From: Primorskyibacter flagellatus
GTDB taxonomy: Bacteria; Pseudomonadota; Alphaproteobacteria; Rhodobacterales; Rhodobacteraceae
Reading direction: 5' to 3'
Length of the DNA: 64,000 nucleotides
Assembly: GCF_014638275.1 (NCBI RefSeq)
Contig: NZ_BMFJ01000001.1
Span: 2,696,338-2,760,337, forward strand
Position 1 is the stretch's first letter. Each line of letters begins with the position of its first letter. The notes below the pieces were generated by a model. It did no database searches, was not told where the DNA came from, and worked only from the letters and a program-made list of their open reading frames with translations. The position numbers were made by a program, and so were the translations under genes. Positions 16,429 to 25,400 of the stretch are shown piece after piece.

Positions 16429-17418
16429 ATGAAGATCGGAGCGCGCAACCTGATTACCGACGTGCCGGGGCTGCGGGTCGGCAACGCAACGGACCCGTTG
16501 GTGAAGACCGGGGCGACGGTGATGGTGGCGGATGCGCCATTCACCGCCGGGGTGCATGTCATGGGCGGCGCACCCGGCACGCGGGAGACGGATCTGCTGG
16601 CGCCGGACAAGACGGTGGAACAGGTGGATGCACTTGTGCTGTCGGGCGGGTCGGCCTTCGGGCTCGACGCGGCCTCGGGCGTGGCAGACGGGCTTCGCGG
16701 GATGGGGCGCGGCTATGATGCCGGGGGGATCAGGGTGCCGATCGTGCCCGCGGCGATCCTGTTCGATTTACGCAACGGCGGCGACAAGGACTGGGCAGAA
16801 AACCCCTATCGCGATTTGGGACGCGCGGCGCTGGATGCGGCGGCAGAAAGGTTCGGCATCGGCACGGAGGGTGCCGGAACCGGCGCGAACACCGCCGGGC
16901 TGAAGGGCGGGCTGGGCTCCGCCTCGGTCGTGCTGCCATCGGGCGTGACCGTGGGAGCGCTGGTGGCGGTGAACGCCATCGGATCAGCCGTGGTCGGCGA
17001 GGGGCCGGAGTTCTGGGCGGCACCCTTCGAGGTCGGGGAGGAATTCGGCGGGCGCGGCCTGCCGACGGTCTGGCCGGACCCGCATGTCGCCGTCACCAAG
17101 CTCGGCACGCACCGGCACACCACCATCGGCATCGTCGCCACCGATGCGGCGCTGAGCCAGGCGCAGTGCACCCGCCTGGCCGTGGCGGCGCATGACGGCT
17201 ATGCCCGCGCGCTGGTGCCAAGCCATACGCCGCACGACGGCGATCTGATCTTTGCCGCCGCGACGGGCGCGCACGTGCTGGATCAGCCGGCGCTCGATAC
17301 CCTCGTGATCGGTCATGCGGCGGCGGTCTGCGTGTCGCGGGCCATCGCGCGGGCAGTCTTTGCCGCCACCCCGGCACCCGGCGATCCCTTTCCGACATGG
17401 GCACAGAGGTTCGGCTGA
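16429..17418 (+). CDS. P1-family peptidase (DmpA/NylC-like Ntn hydrolase)
   Basis: A 329-residue self-processing hydrolase of the DmpA superfamily, which includes beta-aminopeptidases and nylon-oligomer hydrolases. The N-terminal DVPGLRVGNATD, the LSGGSAFGLDAASGV block and the KGGLGSASVVLPSG segment are typical. Autocleavage is expected just before the nucleophile in the GLGSAS region, giving two chains. The natural substrate is unknown. The start was moved to 16429 (MKIGARNL) because the upstream frame is the intergenic element and this ATG has GGGGACGGA before it. Confidence 0.88.
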   Translation: MKIGARNLITDVPGLRVGNATDPLVKTGATVMVADAPFTAGVHVMGGAPGTRETDLLAPDKTVEQVDALVLSGGSAFGLDAASGVADGLRGMGRGYDAGGIRVPIVPAAILFDLRNGGDKDWAENPYRDLGRAALDAAAERFGIGTEGAGTGANTAGLKGGLGSASVVLPSGVTVGALVAVNAIGSAVVGEGPEFWAAPFEVGEEFGGRGLPTVWPDPHVAVTKLGTHRHTTIGIVATDAALSQAQCTRLAVAAHDGYARALVPSHTPHDGDLIFAAATGAHVLDQPALDTLVIGHAAAVCVSRAIARAVFAATPAPGDPFPTWAQRFG

Positions 17419-17481
17419 GGGGTGGCACTGGACAGCGCCTACGCTAAGTGGTCTGTCTGGGCCAACTCAACGGAGGCTGCC

Positions 17482-18960
17482 ATGCTTGACCAAACCACCG
17501 ATCTCAAATCCCTGCTCAAGGATCCCTCGCTGCTTGTCGAGGCCGCGTATCTGGCCGGAGAGTGGGTCCAGGGCGACGAGGGCACGTTCGACGTCACCAA
17601 CCCGGCGCGTGGCGATGTCATCGCCAAGGTCGCGGACCTGAGCCGCAAGCAGATCGCCGATGCCATCGACAAGGCCTATGCCGCGCAGAAGGACTGGGCT
17701 GCCTGGACGGGCAAGGAGAGGGCCGCCGTGCTGCGGAAATGGTTTGACCTGATGATGGAAAATCAGGAGGATCTGGGGACCATTCTGACCGCCGAACAGG
17801 GCAAGCCGCTGGCCGAGGCGAAGGGCGAGATCGCCTATGGCGCCTCGTTCATCGAATTCTTCGCGGAAGAGGCCAAGCGGATTTATGGCGAGACGATCCC
17901 GGGCCATCAGCGCGACAAGCGGATCATGGTGCTGAAGCAGCCGATCGGTGTCGCGGCCTCGATCACGCCCTGGAACTTCCCGAACGCGATGATCACCCGC
18001 AAGGCCGCCCCGGCGCTGGCGGCGGGCTGTTCGTTTGTCGGGCGCCCGGCGAAGGAGACACCGCTGTCGGCCCTTGTCATGGGCGTGCTGGCTGAGCGTG
18101 CGGGGATCCCGAAGGGCGTGTTCTCCATCGTGACGTCGTCGAAGTCCTCCGACGCGGGCAAGGAGTTCTGCGAGAACCCCAAGGTGCGCAAGCTGACCTT
18201 CACCGGATCGACCGAGGTGGGGCGCATCCTTTTGCGGCAGGCTGCCGATCAGGTGATGAAATGCTCCATGGAGCTGGGCGGGAACGCGCCCTTCATCGTG
18301 TTCGACGACGCCGATCTGGATGCGTCGGTCGACGGCGCGATCATGTGCAAGTTCCGCAACAACGGGCAGACCTGTGTCTGCGCCAACCGGATTTACGTGC
18401 AGGCCGGGGTCTATGACGCCTTTGCGGAGAAGCTGAAGGCGAAGGTCGAGAAGATGAAGGTCGGCGACGGGCTGGAGGCCGGGACGGACCTTGGCCCGCT
18501 GATCAACTCCGACGCGATCGTGAAGGTGCAGGAGCATCTGGCGGATGCGACCTCCAAGGGGGCGAAGGTCATCCTCGGGGACGGTCAGCCGATGGAAGGC
18601 GCGGGGCACTACCTGTCGCCGACGATCATCACCGGCGTCACGCAGGAGATGCAGGTGGCCACGGACGAGACCTTCGGCCCGCTCGCGCCGCTGTTCAAGT
18701 TCGACACGGTCGATGACGTGATCGAAATGGCGAACGACACGATCTTCGGGCTGGCGTCCTATTTCTACGCCAAGGACCTGAGCCGCGTGTACAAGGTGGC
18801 CGAGGCGCTGGAATATGGCATCGTCGGGGTGAACACCGGTATCATCTCGACGGAGGTGGCCCCGTTCGGCGGCGTGAAGCAGTCGGGTCTGGGACGCGAG
18901 GGATCGCATCACGGGATCGAGGACTATCTGGAGATGAAGTACGTCTGCATGAGCGTCTGA
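17482..18960 (+). CDS. gabD: NAD(P)-dependent succinate-semialdehyde dehydrogenase
   Basis: A 492-residue aldehyde dehydrogenase, oxidising succinate semialdehyde to succinate at the end of GABA breakdown. GabD features include PWNFPNAMITRKAAPALAAG, MELGGNAPFIVFDDADLD with the general-base glutamate, NNGQTCVCANR with the catalytic cysteine, and PFGGVKQSGLGREGS. The lysine of the usual VLKPA cofactor motif is replaced by arginine (FVGRPAKETP). CGGAGG lies before the ATG at 17482. No GABA transaminase is adjacent. A strong terminator follows. Confidence 0.9.
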   Translation: MLDQTTDLKSLLKDPSLLVEAAYLAGEWVQGDEGTFDVTNPARGDVIAKVADLSRKQIADAIDKAYAAQKDWAAWTGKERAAVLRKWFDLMMENQEDLGTILTAEQGKPLAEAKGEIAYGASFIEFFAEEAKRIYGETIPGHQRDKRIMVLKQPIGVAASITPWNFPNAMITRKAAPALAAGCSFVGRPAKETPLSALVMGVLAERAGIPKGVFSIVTSSKSSDAGKEFCENPKVRKLTFTGSTEVGRILLRQAADQVMKCSMELGGNAPFIVFDDADLDASVDGAIMCKFRNNGQTCVCANRIYVQAGVYDAFAEKLKAKVEKMKVGDGLEAGTDLGPLINSDAIVKVQEHLADATSKGAKVILGDGQPMEGAGHYLSPTIITGVTQEMQVATDETFGPLAPLFKFDTVDDVIEMANDTIFGLASYFYAKDLSRVYKVAEALEYGIVGVNTGIISTEVAPFGGVKQSGLGREGSHHGIEDYLEMKYVCMSV

Positions 18961-18982
18961 GCCGTCTGAAGTCAAAAAATAG

Positions 18983-19015
18983 CGCCGCGCCCGATGCTGG
19001 TCGGGCGCGGCGTTT
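18983..19015 (+). terminator. Rho-independent terminator after gabD
   Basis: A perfect 12-bp stem, CGCCGCGCCCGA (18983-18994) with TCGGGCGCGGCG (19001-19012), a six-base loop, and TTTCGTTT after it. CAAAAAA lies on the left side, so it may also act on the converging MFS transcript. Confidence 0.9.
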
Positions 19016-19056
19016 CGTTTGTGCGGGTGCGGCGCGGGCTGATCGCCCGCGCTGCC

Positions 19057-20223
19057 CTATGATTTCCGACGCCGGGCCGCCGCGTGCAGGTGGACCGCTG
19101 CGCAGCCGGCATAGGCCAGCAGCGCAAACAGGATCGCGCCGTCGAACCCCAGGGGCGCGGTCATCGCCAGCAGGACCGGCGTGCCAAGCAGGTTGCCGAG
19201 GTTGCCCATCTGCGCCAGCGCCCCGTTCGCGAGGGCCTGATCCGCCGGGTCGGGGTTTAGCTGCGGGATGGCGGTGAAACTCGCGCCCTGCACGAGGCCG
19301 AGGGCTCCGAAGACGAGGATCGGGGCGGCGAAGGCCGCAGGTGCCAGCCACATTACGACGAGGCCGAGGGAGGCGAGCGCGAGGCCGATCAGGACGATGC
19401 TGACCGCGGGCATCCGCCGCAGGAGCTGCGCGCCGAGGGTGAGGGAGACGAGGATCCCCGCCAGCGGCATCCAGAAGGTCAGGGTCGCGCGGGTTGTCTC
19501 GGGAAGGTAGGGCGGCAGCACCGTCAGCAGGGCGACGAAGGTCAGCGTGTAGAAGAACCAGCCAAGCGCCGGAGCGGCGATATGTGGCGAGGCGTAGATC
19601 CTCGGGTGCGCGGCAAGCAGACCCCTGAAGTCCGGCAGGGGCGCGTCCTTTCGCGGGATCAGCCCTTTCGGCAGGGCGAGGGCCAGCGCGACGGCGAAGA
19701 TCACCATGATGGCGGCGTGGACCTGGAACAGCAGCGCGGGGCCATGAACACGGGCCAGCGGCGCGCCGATCCAGGCGACCAGCGCGAAGGTGACGCCGAA
19801 ATAACTGCCCCAGAGGGTCATTGTGTAAGGCCGGTGACGTTCGGCGCTGAGCTGGGCGATCAGGGTCGGCAGGGCGACGACCAGCGCGATATGGCTGATG
19901 CCCTCCAGCGCGCGGGTCGCGATCATCAGCGGCAGCGGCAGCATGGCCGACTGGATGAGGGACAGGGCCGCGCCGATCAGCAGCCCTCCGGTCACCACGC
20001 GGCGCAGACCGATGCGCGCGACCAGCATGCCGGCCACAAGGCCGGTGAGCACCCCGGTCAGGGAAAGGATGGAGACGAGGAAGCCGAGGGAGGCACCGGC
20101 CTCCGGGTAGACCGCGGCAAGTTCGGGAAAGATGACGGAGACCTTGGCGAACTGCCCCGCCGCGCACATCCCGGCAAGAAGCAGCAGGGCAAGCAGCCCG
20201 AAGGGAGAGGTGTCGCGGGTCAT
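19057..20223 (-). CDS. MFS transporter
   Basis: A 388-residue protein with about twelve membrane helices. The loop between helices two and three reads GMLVARIGLRRVV, a fair MFS motif A. The N-terminal AGQFAKVSVIFPELA and the central break around PKGLIPRKDAPLPDF fit the two six-helix halves. The cargo cannot be predicted. The start at 20223 (MTRDTSPF) puts the first helix at residue 8; the longer frame is not hydrophobic. It is divergent from the SGNH lipoprotein gene. Confidence 0.88.
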   Translation of the reverse strand: MTRDTSPFGLLALLLLAGMCAAGQFAKVSVIFPELAAVYPEAGASLGFLVSILSLTGVLTGLVAGMLVARIGLRRVVTGGLLIGAALSLIQSAMLPLPLMIATRALEGISHIALVVALPTLIAQLSAERHRPYTMTLWGSYFGVTFALVAWIGAPLARVHGPALLFQVHAAIMVIFAVALALALPKGLIPRKDAPLPDFRGLLAAHPRIYASPHIAAPALGWFFYTLTFVALLTVLPPYLPETTRATLTFWMPLAGILVSLTLGAQLLRRMPAVSIVLIGLALASLGLVVMWLAPAAFAAPILVFGALGLVQGASFTAIPQLNPDPADQALANGALAQMGNLGNLLGTPVLLAMTAPLGFDGAILFALLAYAGCAAVHLHAAARRRKS

Positions 20224-20317
20224 GTCCCGGTCAGTGGCGCAATGCGCGGGCCGAGGCAAGTGGCCGGTTCCGGGCAGAGGGGTTGAAGCGGGCGCGATTC
20301 GCGTCAGTTCCCTCTTC

Positions 20318-20971
20318 ATGAGACTGACCCTGATCGCCCCGCTTCTGATACTCGCGCTGCTGGCCGCCTGCGGGCGCGGCGTCCCCGACGATGCCCGCGT
20401 CGTCGTGGCCGGGGATTCCGTCATGGCCTGGAACCGGACCGGCGGGTCCTCTGTCGCCGATCAGCTGGCCGCGCGGATCGGGGAGCCGGTCGGCGATGTC
20501 TCCCTCCCCCTCGCGCGGGTGACGGGCGGGCGCGGGGCGCTGAACATTCCCGACCAGCTGTCGGGGGTCCGTGCCCAGTGGATCGTGCTGAACGGCGGGG
20601 CCAACGATCTGAGCGGGGGCTGCGACTGTTCCGCCTGCGGTCCGGTGCTGGACCGGCTGATCTCGGACGACGGGAGGCGCGGGGCGATCCCGGCACTGGT
20701 TGCGGACCTCAGGGCGCGGGGATCGCGGGTGATCTGGGCGGATTACTACACCGCGCCGCGCTATGCCGGGACCGCCTGCGAAGCGCCCTACCAGGTGCTC
20801 GAGACGCGGCTCGGACGCATGGCGGCCGCGGACCCGGGCGTGACCCTGGCGGACATGGACGACGTGTTCCGGTCCGACGACCTGTCGCTGTTCGCGTCGG
20901 ACCGGGCCCACCCGTCGCCCGAAGGATCGGCGCGCATCGCGGCCCTCGTCGCGCCGCTGGTCACGCCCTGA
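20318..20971 (+). CDS. SGNH/GDSL-type hydrolase lipoprotein
   Basis: A 217-residue protein with a lipoprotein signal: LLAACG, so cysteine 19 would be lipidated after signal peptidase II cleavage. The fold blocks are present: GDSVMAW (block I with the catalytic serine), a Gly in SLPLARVTGG, LNGGANDL (block III) and SDRAHPSPEG (block V with Asp and His). It is probably an envelope esterase or lipase acting on an unknown ester. It converges on the CoA transferase gene with 9 bp between the ends. Confidence 0.85.
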   Translation: MRLTLIAPLLILALLAACGRGVPDDARVVVAGDSVMAWNRTGGSSVADQLAARIGEPVGDVSLPLARVTGGRGALNIPDQLSGVRAQWIVLNGGANDLSGGCDCSACGPVLDRLISDDGRRGAIPALVADLRARGSRVIWADYYTAPRYAGTACEAPYQVLETRLGRMAAADPGVTLADMDDVFRSDDLSLFASDRAHPSPEGSARIAALVAPLVTP

Positions 20972-20980
20972 GCAGTCCGG

Positions 20981-22066
20981 TCAGAACCCCAGTTCGCGCC
21001 TGATCGCCGCGCTGTCCGCACCCCGTGCCACCGGGTCACGCGGGGCGGGCGGGGTCGCGCCGTCGAACCGCGGCGCGGCGGCGGCCTGCAGGACCTCCCC
21101 GGTCCCGTGCCAGATGCCGCGTGCCGCTATATGCGGATCGGCGGCGGAGTCCGCCGGGGGCAGCACGGGGGCGACGCAGGCATCCAGCCCGTCGAACAGG
21201 GCGGCCCAGTGGTCGCGGGTCTGCGTGGCGAAAAGCTCCTCCAGCCGGGCCGCCAGTGCGGGCCACAGCGCCTTGTCGTTCTGGCGCAGGAAATCGGGAT
21301 CCGCAGACAGGCCGAGCCTGTCGAGGAAGATGGCGTAGAACTTGCCTTCAAGCGCCTGCACAGCGACATAGCCGCCGTCGGCGCAGCGGTAGCTGCGGGA
21401 CCAGTGCGGGCCGTCAAGCCGGCTCTTCCCCCGCTCCGTCACCGTGCCGCCGACCGAGGCCATGGACATCAGCAGGTTCATCATGTGGGCCGACCCGTCG
21501 ACGATGGCCGCGTCGACGACGGTACCCTGCCCCGTCTCCTTCGCGCGCATCAGCCCGGCGAGCATGCCAATGACCAGATACAATGCGCCGCCACCGATAT
21601 CGCCGACCAGCGTCGCCGGGGTCATCGGCGGCTGACCGGGCAGCGACCCATACCACAGCGCACCGGACAGGCCGATGTAGTTCAGGTCATGGCCGGCCAG
21701 CTTCGCGCGCGGACCGGTCTGGCCCCATCCCGTCATGCGCCCGTAGACCAGCTTCGGGTTGATCGCGGAGAGGTCTTCGGGGCCGAGACCGAGACGCTCC
21801 ATCACCCCGGGGCGCATGCCCTCGATCAGTCCGTCGGCGGTGGCGATCAGGGCTTTGGCGACCTTCACGTCCTCCGGGTCCTTGAGGTCGAGCGTGATCG
21901 ACCGCTTGCCCCGGTCCAGCGGATTGGCGGGCTGCGCTGCGCGGGCCTCGGGCGGGTCGGCGCGGTGGATGGTGATCACCTCCGCCCCCAGATCGGCGAG
22001 CGTCATGGCGGCGAAGGGGCCGGGGCCGATGCCCTCGATCTCGACGATACGGACGGATTGCAGCAT
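20981..22066 (-). CDS. Family III CoA transferase, alpha-methylacyl-CoA racemase-like
   Basis: A 361-residue protein with EIEGIGPGPFAAMTLADLGAE-type N-terminus (split here for length), NLDL-like LDRGKRSITLDLKDPED, YGRMTGWGQTGP and the LVGDIGGGALYLVIGML block whose aspartate (about residue 153) is the expected catalytic residue. Length and motifs fit alpha-methylacyl-CoA racemases, which epimerise branched acyl-CoA esters, better than formyl-CoA transferases. The start at 22066 has GAGGAGA upstream. A degenerate copy of the intergenic element may lie at about 22083-22098. Confidence 0.85.
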   Translation of the reverse strand: MLQSVRIVEIEGIGPGPFAAMTLADLGAEVITIHRADPPEARAAQPANPLDRGKRSITLDLKDPEDVKVAKALIATADGLIEGMRPGVMERLGLGPEDLSAINPKLVYGRMTGWGQTGPRAKLAGHDLNYIGLSGALWYGSLPGQPPMTPATLVGDIGGGALYLVIGMLAGLMRAKETGQGTVVDAAIVDGSAHMMNLLMSMASVGGTVTERGKSRLDGPHWSRSYRCADGGYVAVQALEGKFYAIFLDRLGLSADPDFLRQNDKALWPALAARLEELFATQTRDHWAALFDGLDACVAPVLPPADSAADPHIAARGIWHGTGEVLQAAAAPRFDGATPPAPRDPVARGADSAAIRRELGF

Positions 22067-22198
22067 GTTGGTCTCCTCTTCGCGGGTATTTGGGGTGAAA
22101 CGGCGGCGGGGTGCAAGGCGGGGGAATGCGCAGCTTCCGGGTCGCGCGGGCCGGTCCGGGGCGGGCAGGATGCAGCCAAGTGTCCCAGGAGAACCGAC

Positions 22199-22672
22199 AT
22201 GACCTTCCAGATCGTCCCGATGCCGACCGACCTTGTCCGCGCGCTGCAGTCCGGCGCGCCCGATGCCAATGGCCAGCCTGCCGAACATGCGGTGTCCGAC
22301 GGGGGTGCCAATCCCTGCCGCCACTGCCTGTGCAACATTCCCGAAGGACGGGGGATGCTGATCCTCGCGCATCGGCCGTTCGGTGCACTGCAACCCTATG
22401 CGGAATGCGGGCCGATCTTCCTCTGCGCCGACGCATGCGAGGCCTGGGACGGCGCGCCGGGGGAGATCCCGCCGATCCTGGGCACCAGCCCGGATTACCT
22501 TCTGAAGGGATACCTGCCGAGCGAACGCATCGCCTATGGCACCGGCGCAACCGTGCCCAAGACCGACATGGCCGCGCGCATCGACGGGATCTTCGAACGC
22601 GGGGACATCGCCTTTGTCGACATCCGTTCCGCCCGCAACAACTGCTTCCAGGCACGGGCGGTCCGGGCCTGA
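22199..22672 (+). CDS. DUF1203 family protein
   Basis: A 157-residue soluble protein with the DUF1203 pattern: [37 protein letters not shown] and [14 protein letters not shown] at the C-terminus. The several cysteines (CxxCxC and two more) could bind metal. The family has no known function. AGGAG lies 7 bp before the ATG. It is divergent from the CoA transferase gene. Confidence 0.85.
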   Translation: MTFQIVPMPTDLVRALQSGAPDANGQPAEHAVSDGGANPCRHCLCNIPEGRGMLILAHRPFGALQPYAECGPIFLCADACEAWDGAPGEIPPILGTSPDYLLKGYLPSERIAYGTGATVPKTDMAARIDGIFERGDIAFVDIRSARNNCFQARAVRA

Positions 22673-22820
22673 CCCTGCGGCGGAGCGGATCATCCCCGGG
22701 ACGTCACGTCATACCGGCGCGACGTCCCGCCGCTTGCCCGCTTCGACGGAATGCCGCATATTGCAGCGCAGCAGACGGCCCCGGAGGGGTCCCGCCAGTA
22801 AGACCGACAAGGATTTGCCC

Positions 22821-23009
22821 ATGACCATCGAGGCCCCGGAAATCAAGATCGTGGACAGCCGCAAGATCGCCTGCGACGGCGGCGAGGGTGCGCTTGGCCA
22901 TCCCCGTGTCTGGCTGACCATCCCGGAAGAGACCGGCTTTGTCGAATGCGGCTATTGCGACGCACGCTACGTGTTGCGCGGGTATGAATCGGCTGACGCC
23001 AAGGGCTGA
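22821..23009 (+). CDS. Small zinc-finger protein (zf-CHCC, NDUFS6-like)
   Basis: A 62-residue protein matching bacterial homologues of the complex I accessory subunit NDUFS6. Zinc ligands are one cysteine (IACDGG), a histidine (LGHPRVW) and a CGYC pair. The flanking [16 protein letters not shown] is typical. In alphaproteobacteria and mitochondria such proteins associate with NADH:ubiquinone oxidoreductase, though the nuo genes are not here. The ATG was set by AAGGA upstream and the conserved length. Confidence 0.88.
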   Translation: MTIEAPEIKIVDSRKIACDGGEGALGHPRVWLTIPEETGFVECGYCDARYVLRGYESADAKG

Positions 23010-23080
23010 TACGGCCATTTCCTGAATACCATTCTGAAATCTGCGGCCGTCCCGGCGGAGATCCACTTGACTGCCGCAAT

Positions 23081-23108
23081 TTTTTCAATCAAACGTTTGA
23101 TTGAAAAA
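23081..23108. promoter_or_regulatory. Perfect 28-bp palindrome, likely TetR operator
   Basis: The left half is TTTTTCAATCAAAC (23081-23094) and the right half is its exact complement. It ends 14 bp before the TetR start codon. Such palindromes directly upstream of a TetR gene are normally its own operator. A TTGACT hexamer at 23067-23072 could be a -35 box, so bound repressor would block the promoter of the tetR-MFS pair. Confidence 0.85.
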
Positions 23109-23122
23109 TCACAGGACGACTC

Positions 23123-23752
23123 ATGCTGTTCGTTGACCCCGATCCAGATGAAAGCCCCACGGCCAGCCGGCGACGGCGGGAAATCGCACTCGCCGCGCGG
23201 GCCGAGGTGATGGAGAAGGGATTCGAGGGGCTGCGCATGCGTTCGGTTGCGGACCGGGCCGGGATCAACGTCGCCACGCTCGATTACCACGCGGGCGGCA
23301 AGGACGGGCTGGTGGCGCTGATCGCCCGCTCCATCGCCGAGGATTTCCGGGCCCAGCATCTCAGCACCGACCGCAGCGGCATGACGGGGATCGAGGAACT
23401 GGCGCAGGAAATCCGCGACTTCCGCGAAATCCGCCTCGCCTATCCGGACATTCACCCGGTGATGGGCAGCCTCGCGCGGCGCTCCGTCTCGGACCCGGAG
23501 ATCGCGCGTTACAGCGTGCCGATGAAACAGTTCTGGCATGACAAGCTGACGCAGATGGTCGCCCGCGGGATCGCGGACGGCACGGTGCGGGGGGACATCG
23601 ACCCGGGCCTGACCGCGCGGCTGCTGATCTGGGCCATGGTCGGCCTCGGATCCCCGGAAAACGCCGGGCTCAGCTTTCCCGCGCACGCGACCGAACTTCT
23701 CAGGCTGGTTGCGACCGGCCCCGTTAACCATTTCACAGGAGACTTCAGATGA
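23123..23752 (+). CDS. TetR/AcrR-family regulator
   Basis: A 209-residue regulator. The N-terminal DNA-binding domain (about residues 15-65) has REIALAARAEVMEKGFEGLRM-like helix one (split) and RSVADRAGINVATLDYHAGGKDGL as the helix-turn-helix. The C-terminal half is the variable ligand domain. It probably represses itself and the overlapping MFS pump through the palindrome just upstream, releasing on binding the pump's cargo. The inducer is unknown. Confidence 0.9.
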   Translation: MLFVDPDPDESPTASRRRREIALAARAEVMEKGFEGLRMRSVADRAGINVATLDYHAGGKDGLVALIARSIAEDFRAQHLSTDRSGMTGIEELAQEIRDFREIRLAYPDIHPVMGSLARRSVSDPEIARYSVPMKQFWHDKLTQMVARGIADGTVRGDIDPGLTARLLIWAMVGLGSPENAGLSFPAHATELLRLVATGPVNHFTGDFR

Positions 23753-25254
23753 GTGCCATTGCCGACCCCCAGGCCGTTCCCGCAACGCCGCCGGAGGTGC
23801 ACGAAAGCATCTCGGACCGGCAGAGATGGGCCGCCATGGTCACCATCCTGATCGCCCAGTTCATGAACCTGATCGACGTGACCATCGTGAACGTCGCCCT
23901 GCCGTCGATCCAGGCCGGAATGGGCGCGAGCGAGAGCCAGATCGAATGGATCGTTGCGGGCTATATCCTGGTCTTCGCGCTCGGCCTGATGCCCATGGGC
24001 CGGTACGGAGACATCGTCGGGCGCAAGCGCCTGTTCCTGTACGGCGTTGCGGGGTTCACCCTCGCCTCCGTGCTCTGCGGGATGGCGCAGGGCGTGGGGA
24101 CACTGGTGGCGGCGCGCCTGCTTCAGGGGGCGGCCGGGGCGGTGATGATGCCGCAGGTCATGGCGATTGCGCAGAACCTCTTCGCGCCGGGTCAGCGCGC
24201 CGGAGCCTTCGCGCTGTTCGGGCTGACGGCGGGGCTGGCGACGGTTACGGGGCCCGTGCTGGGCGGAACGCTCATCACCGCCGACCTCTGGGGCATGACC
24301 TGGCGGCCGATCTTCCTCATCAACCTGCCCGTCGGCGTGATCTGCCTGATCGCGGGCGCCCGGCTGATCCCCGACCTGCCGGGAGATTCCCGCCTGCGCA
24401 ACGACTGGGGCGGCATCGCGATCGCCGGGGCCGCCATGCTGGCACTGATTTTCCCGCTGGTGGAGGGACGCGCCTTCGGCTGGCCGCTCTGGTGCTTTGC
24501 GCTGATGGCGGCCTCGCTGCCGTTGTTCGTCGGGTTCTATCTCTGGGAACAGCGGCAGGCGCGGCTCGGGCGCCCGCAGGTGATCCCGGTCTCGCTTCTG
24601 ACGACCTGGAACTTCGCGGTCGGCGGGATGACGGCTCTGGTCTTCTTCTCCGCCCTGCCCGCACTGTTCCTGGTGCTGGCGCTGTTCCTGCAGGTCGGCT
24701 TCGGACTGGACCCGCTGCAGTCGGGGCTGACGACCATGCCGTTCTCCGTCGGGGTGCTCTGCGGGTCGATCCTGTCGGGCCGGCTTGGCGTGCGCTGGCA
24801 AAGGCACCGTATCGTGGGCGGGCTGATGATGCTCTTCGTGGGCATCTTCTGGATGCGCGGCGTGATCCTTGGCACCGGGGACAGCTTTGACCACTGGTCG
24901 GTGCTGCCGCCGCTGGCGGTGGCGGGGGTGGGCCTGTCGCTGTCCATCGCGCCGCTGTTCCAGACCATCCTCGCCGGAGTTCCGGTGCGCGATGCGGGGG
25001 CGGGGTCCGGCGCGCTGCAGGCGATCCAGCAGGCCGGAGGCGCGCTTGGCGTCGCCGTGGTCAGCCAGATCTTCTTCTCGCGCCTCGCGGCAGAGACCGC
25101 CTCGGGCGCGGTGCAGACCGATGCCTTCGCCGGGGCCATGTCGACCGCGATGATCTACAACCTTTGCGCCTACGTCGTGGCGGCGGTCGGGGCGCTGATG
25201 CTGCGGGCCACGGTCTACGCGGATGCGCCGCCGCAGCCGGTGGTGGTGGAGTAA
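23749..25254 (+). CDS. DHA2-family (EmrB/QacA-type) multidrug MFS transporter
   Basis: A 501-residue, about fourteen-helix MFS protein. It shows LIDVTIVNVALPSI, a hallmark of the DHA2 family with an acidic residue in helix one, and motif A as GRYGDIVGRKRLF. It should export lipophilic compounds by proton antiport across the inner membrane. It starts within the tetR stop (ATGA), so the two are coupled. No membrane-fusion (EmrA) partner is adjacent. Confidence 0.9.
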   Translation: MSAIADPQAVPATPPEVHESISDRQRWAAMVTILIAQFMNLIDVTIVNVALPSIQAGMGASESQIEWIVAGYILVFALGLMPMGRYGDIVGRKRLFLYGVAGFTLASVLCGMAQGVGTLVAARLLQGAAGAVMMPQVMAIAQNLFAPGQRAGAFALFGLTAGLATVTGPVLGGTLITADLWGMTWRPIFLINLPVGVICLIAGARLIPDLPGDSRLRNDWGGIAIAGAAMLALIFPLVEGRAFGWPLWCFALMAASLPLFVGFYLWEQRQARLGRPQVIPVSLLTTWNFAVGGMTALVFFSALPALFLVLALFLQVGFGLDPLQSGLTTMPFSVGVLCGSILSGRLGVRWQRHRIVGGLMMLFVGIFWMRGVILGTGDSFDHWSVLPPLAVAGVGLSLSIAPLFQTILAGVPVRDAGAGSGALQAIQQAGGALGVAVVSQIFFSRLAAETASGAVQTDAFAGAMSTAMIYNLCAYVVAAVGALMLRATVYADAPPQPVVVE

Positions 25255-25288
25255 CGGGGGCGCGGTCAACCTTCAAAGGAGCAGACAT

Positions 25289-25313
25289 CATCCTCGGGCT
25301 CGACCCGAGGATG
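25289..25313. repeat. Palindromic intergenic repeat (CATCCTCGGG type)
   Basis: CATCCTCGGG (25289-25298), five-base loop CTCGA, then CCCGAGGATG (25304-25313). I recall TCATCCTCGGGCTTGACCCGAGGAT-like palindromes as dispersed repeats in alphaproteobacteria. It lies 35 bp after the DHA2 gene and could also form a transcript-end hairpin, but no T-run follows. A decayed relative is at 33272-33295. Confidence 0.6.
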
Positions 25314-25400
25314 ACAGCATCTCTCTACACCTCTTCCGCTCCCCCTCTTGCCGCGCTAGCCTGCCGGGACCCCTCCCGCACAGCCCCCCGCACAGGCCAG

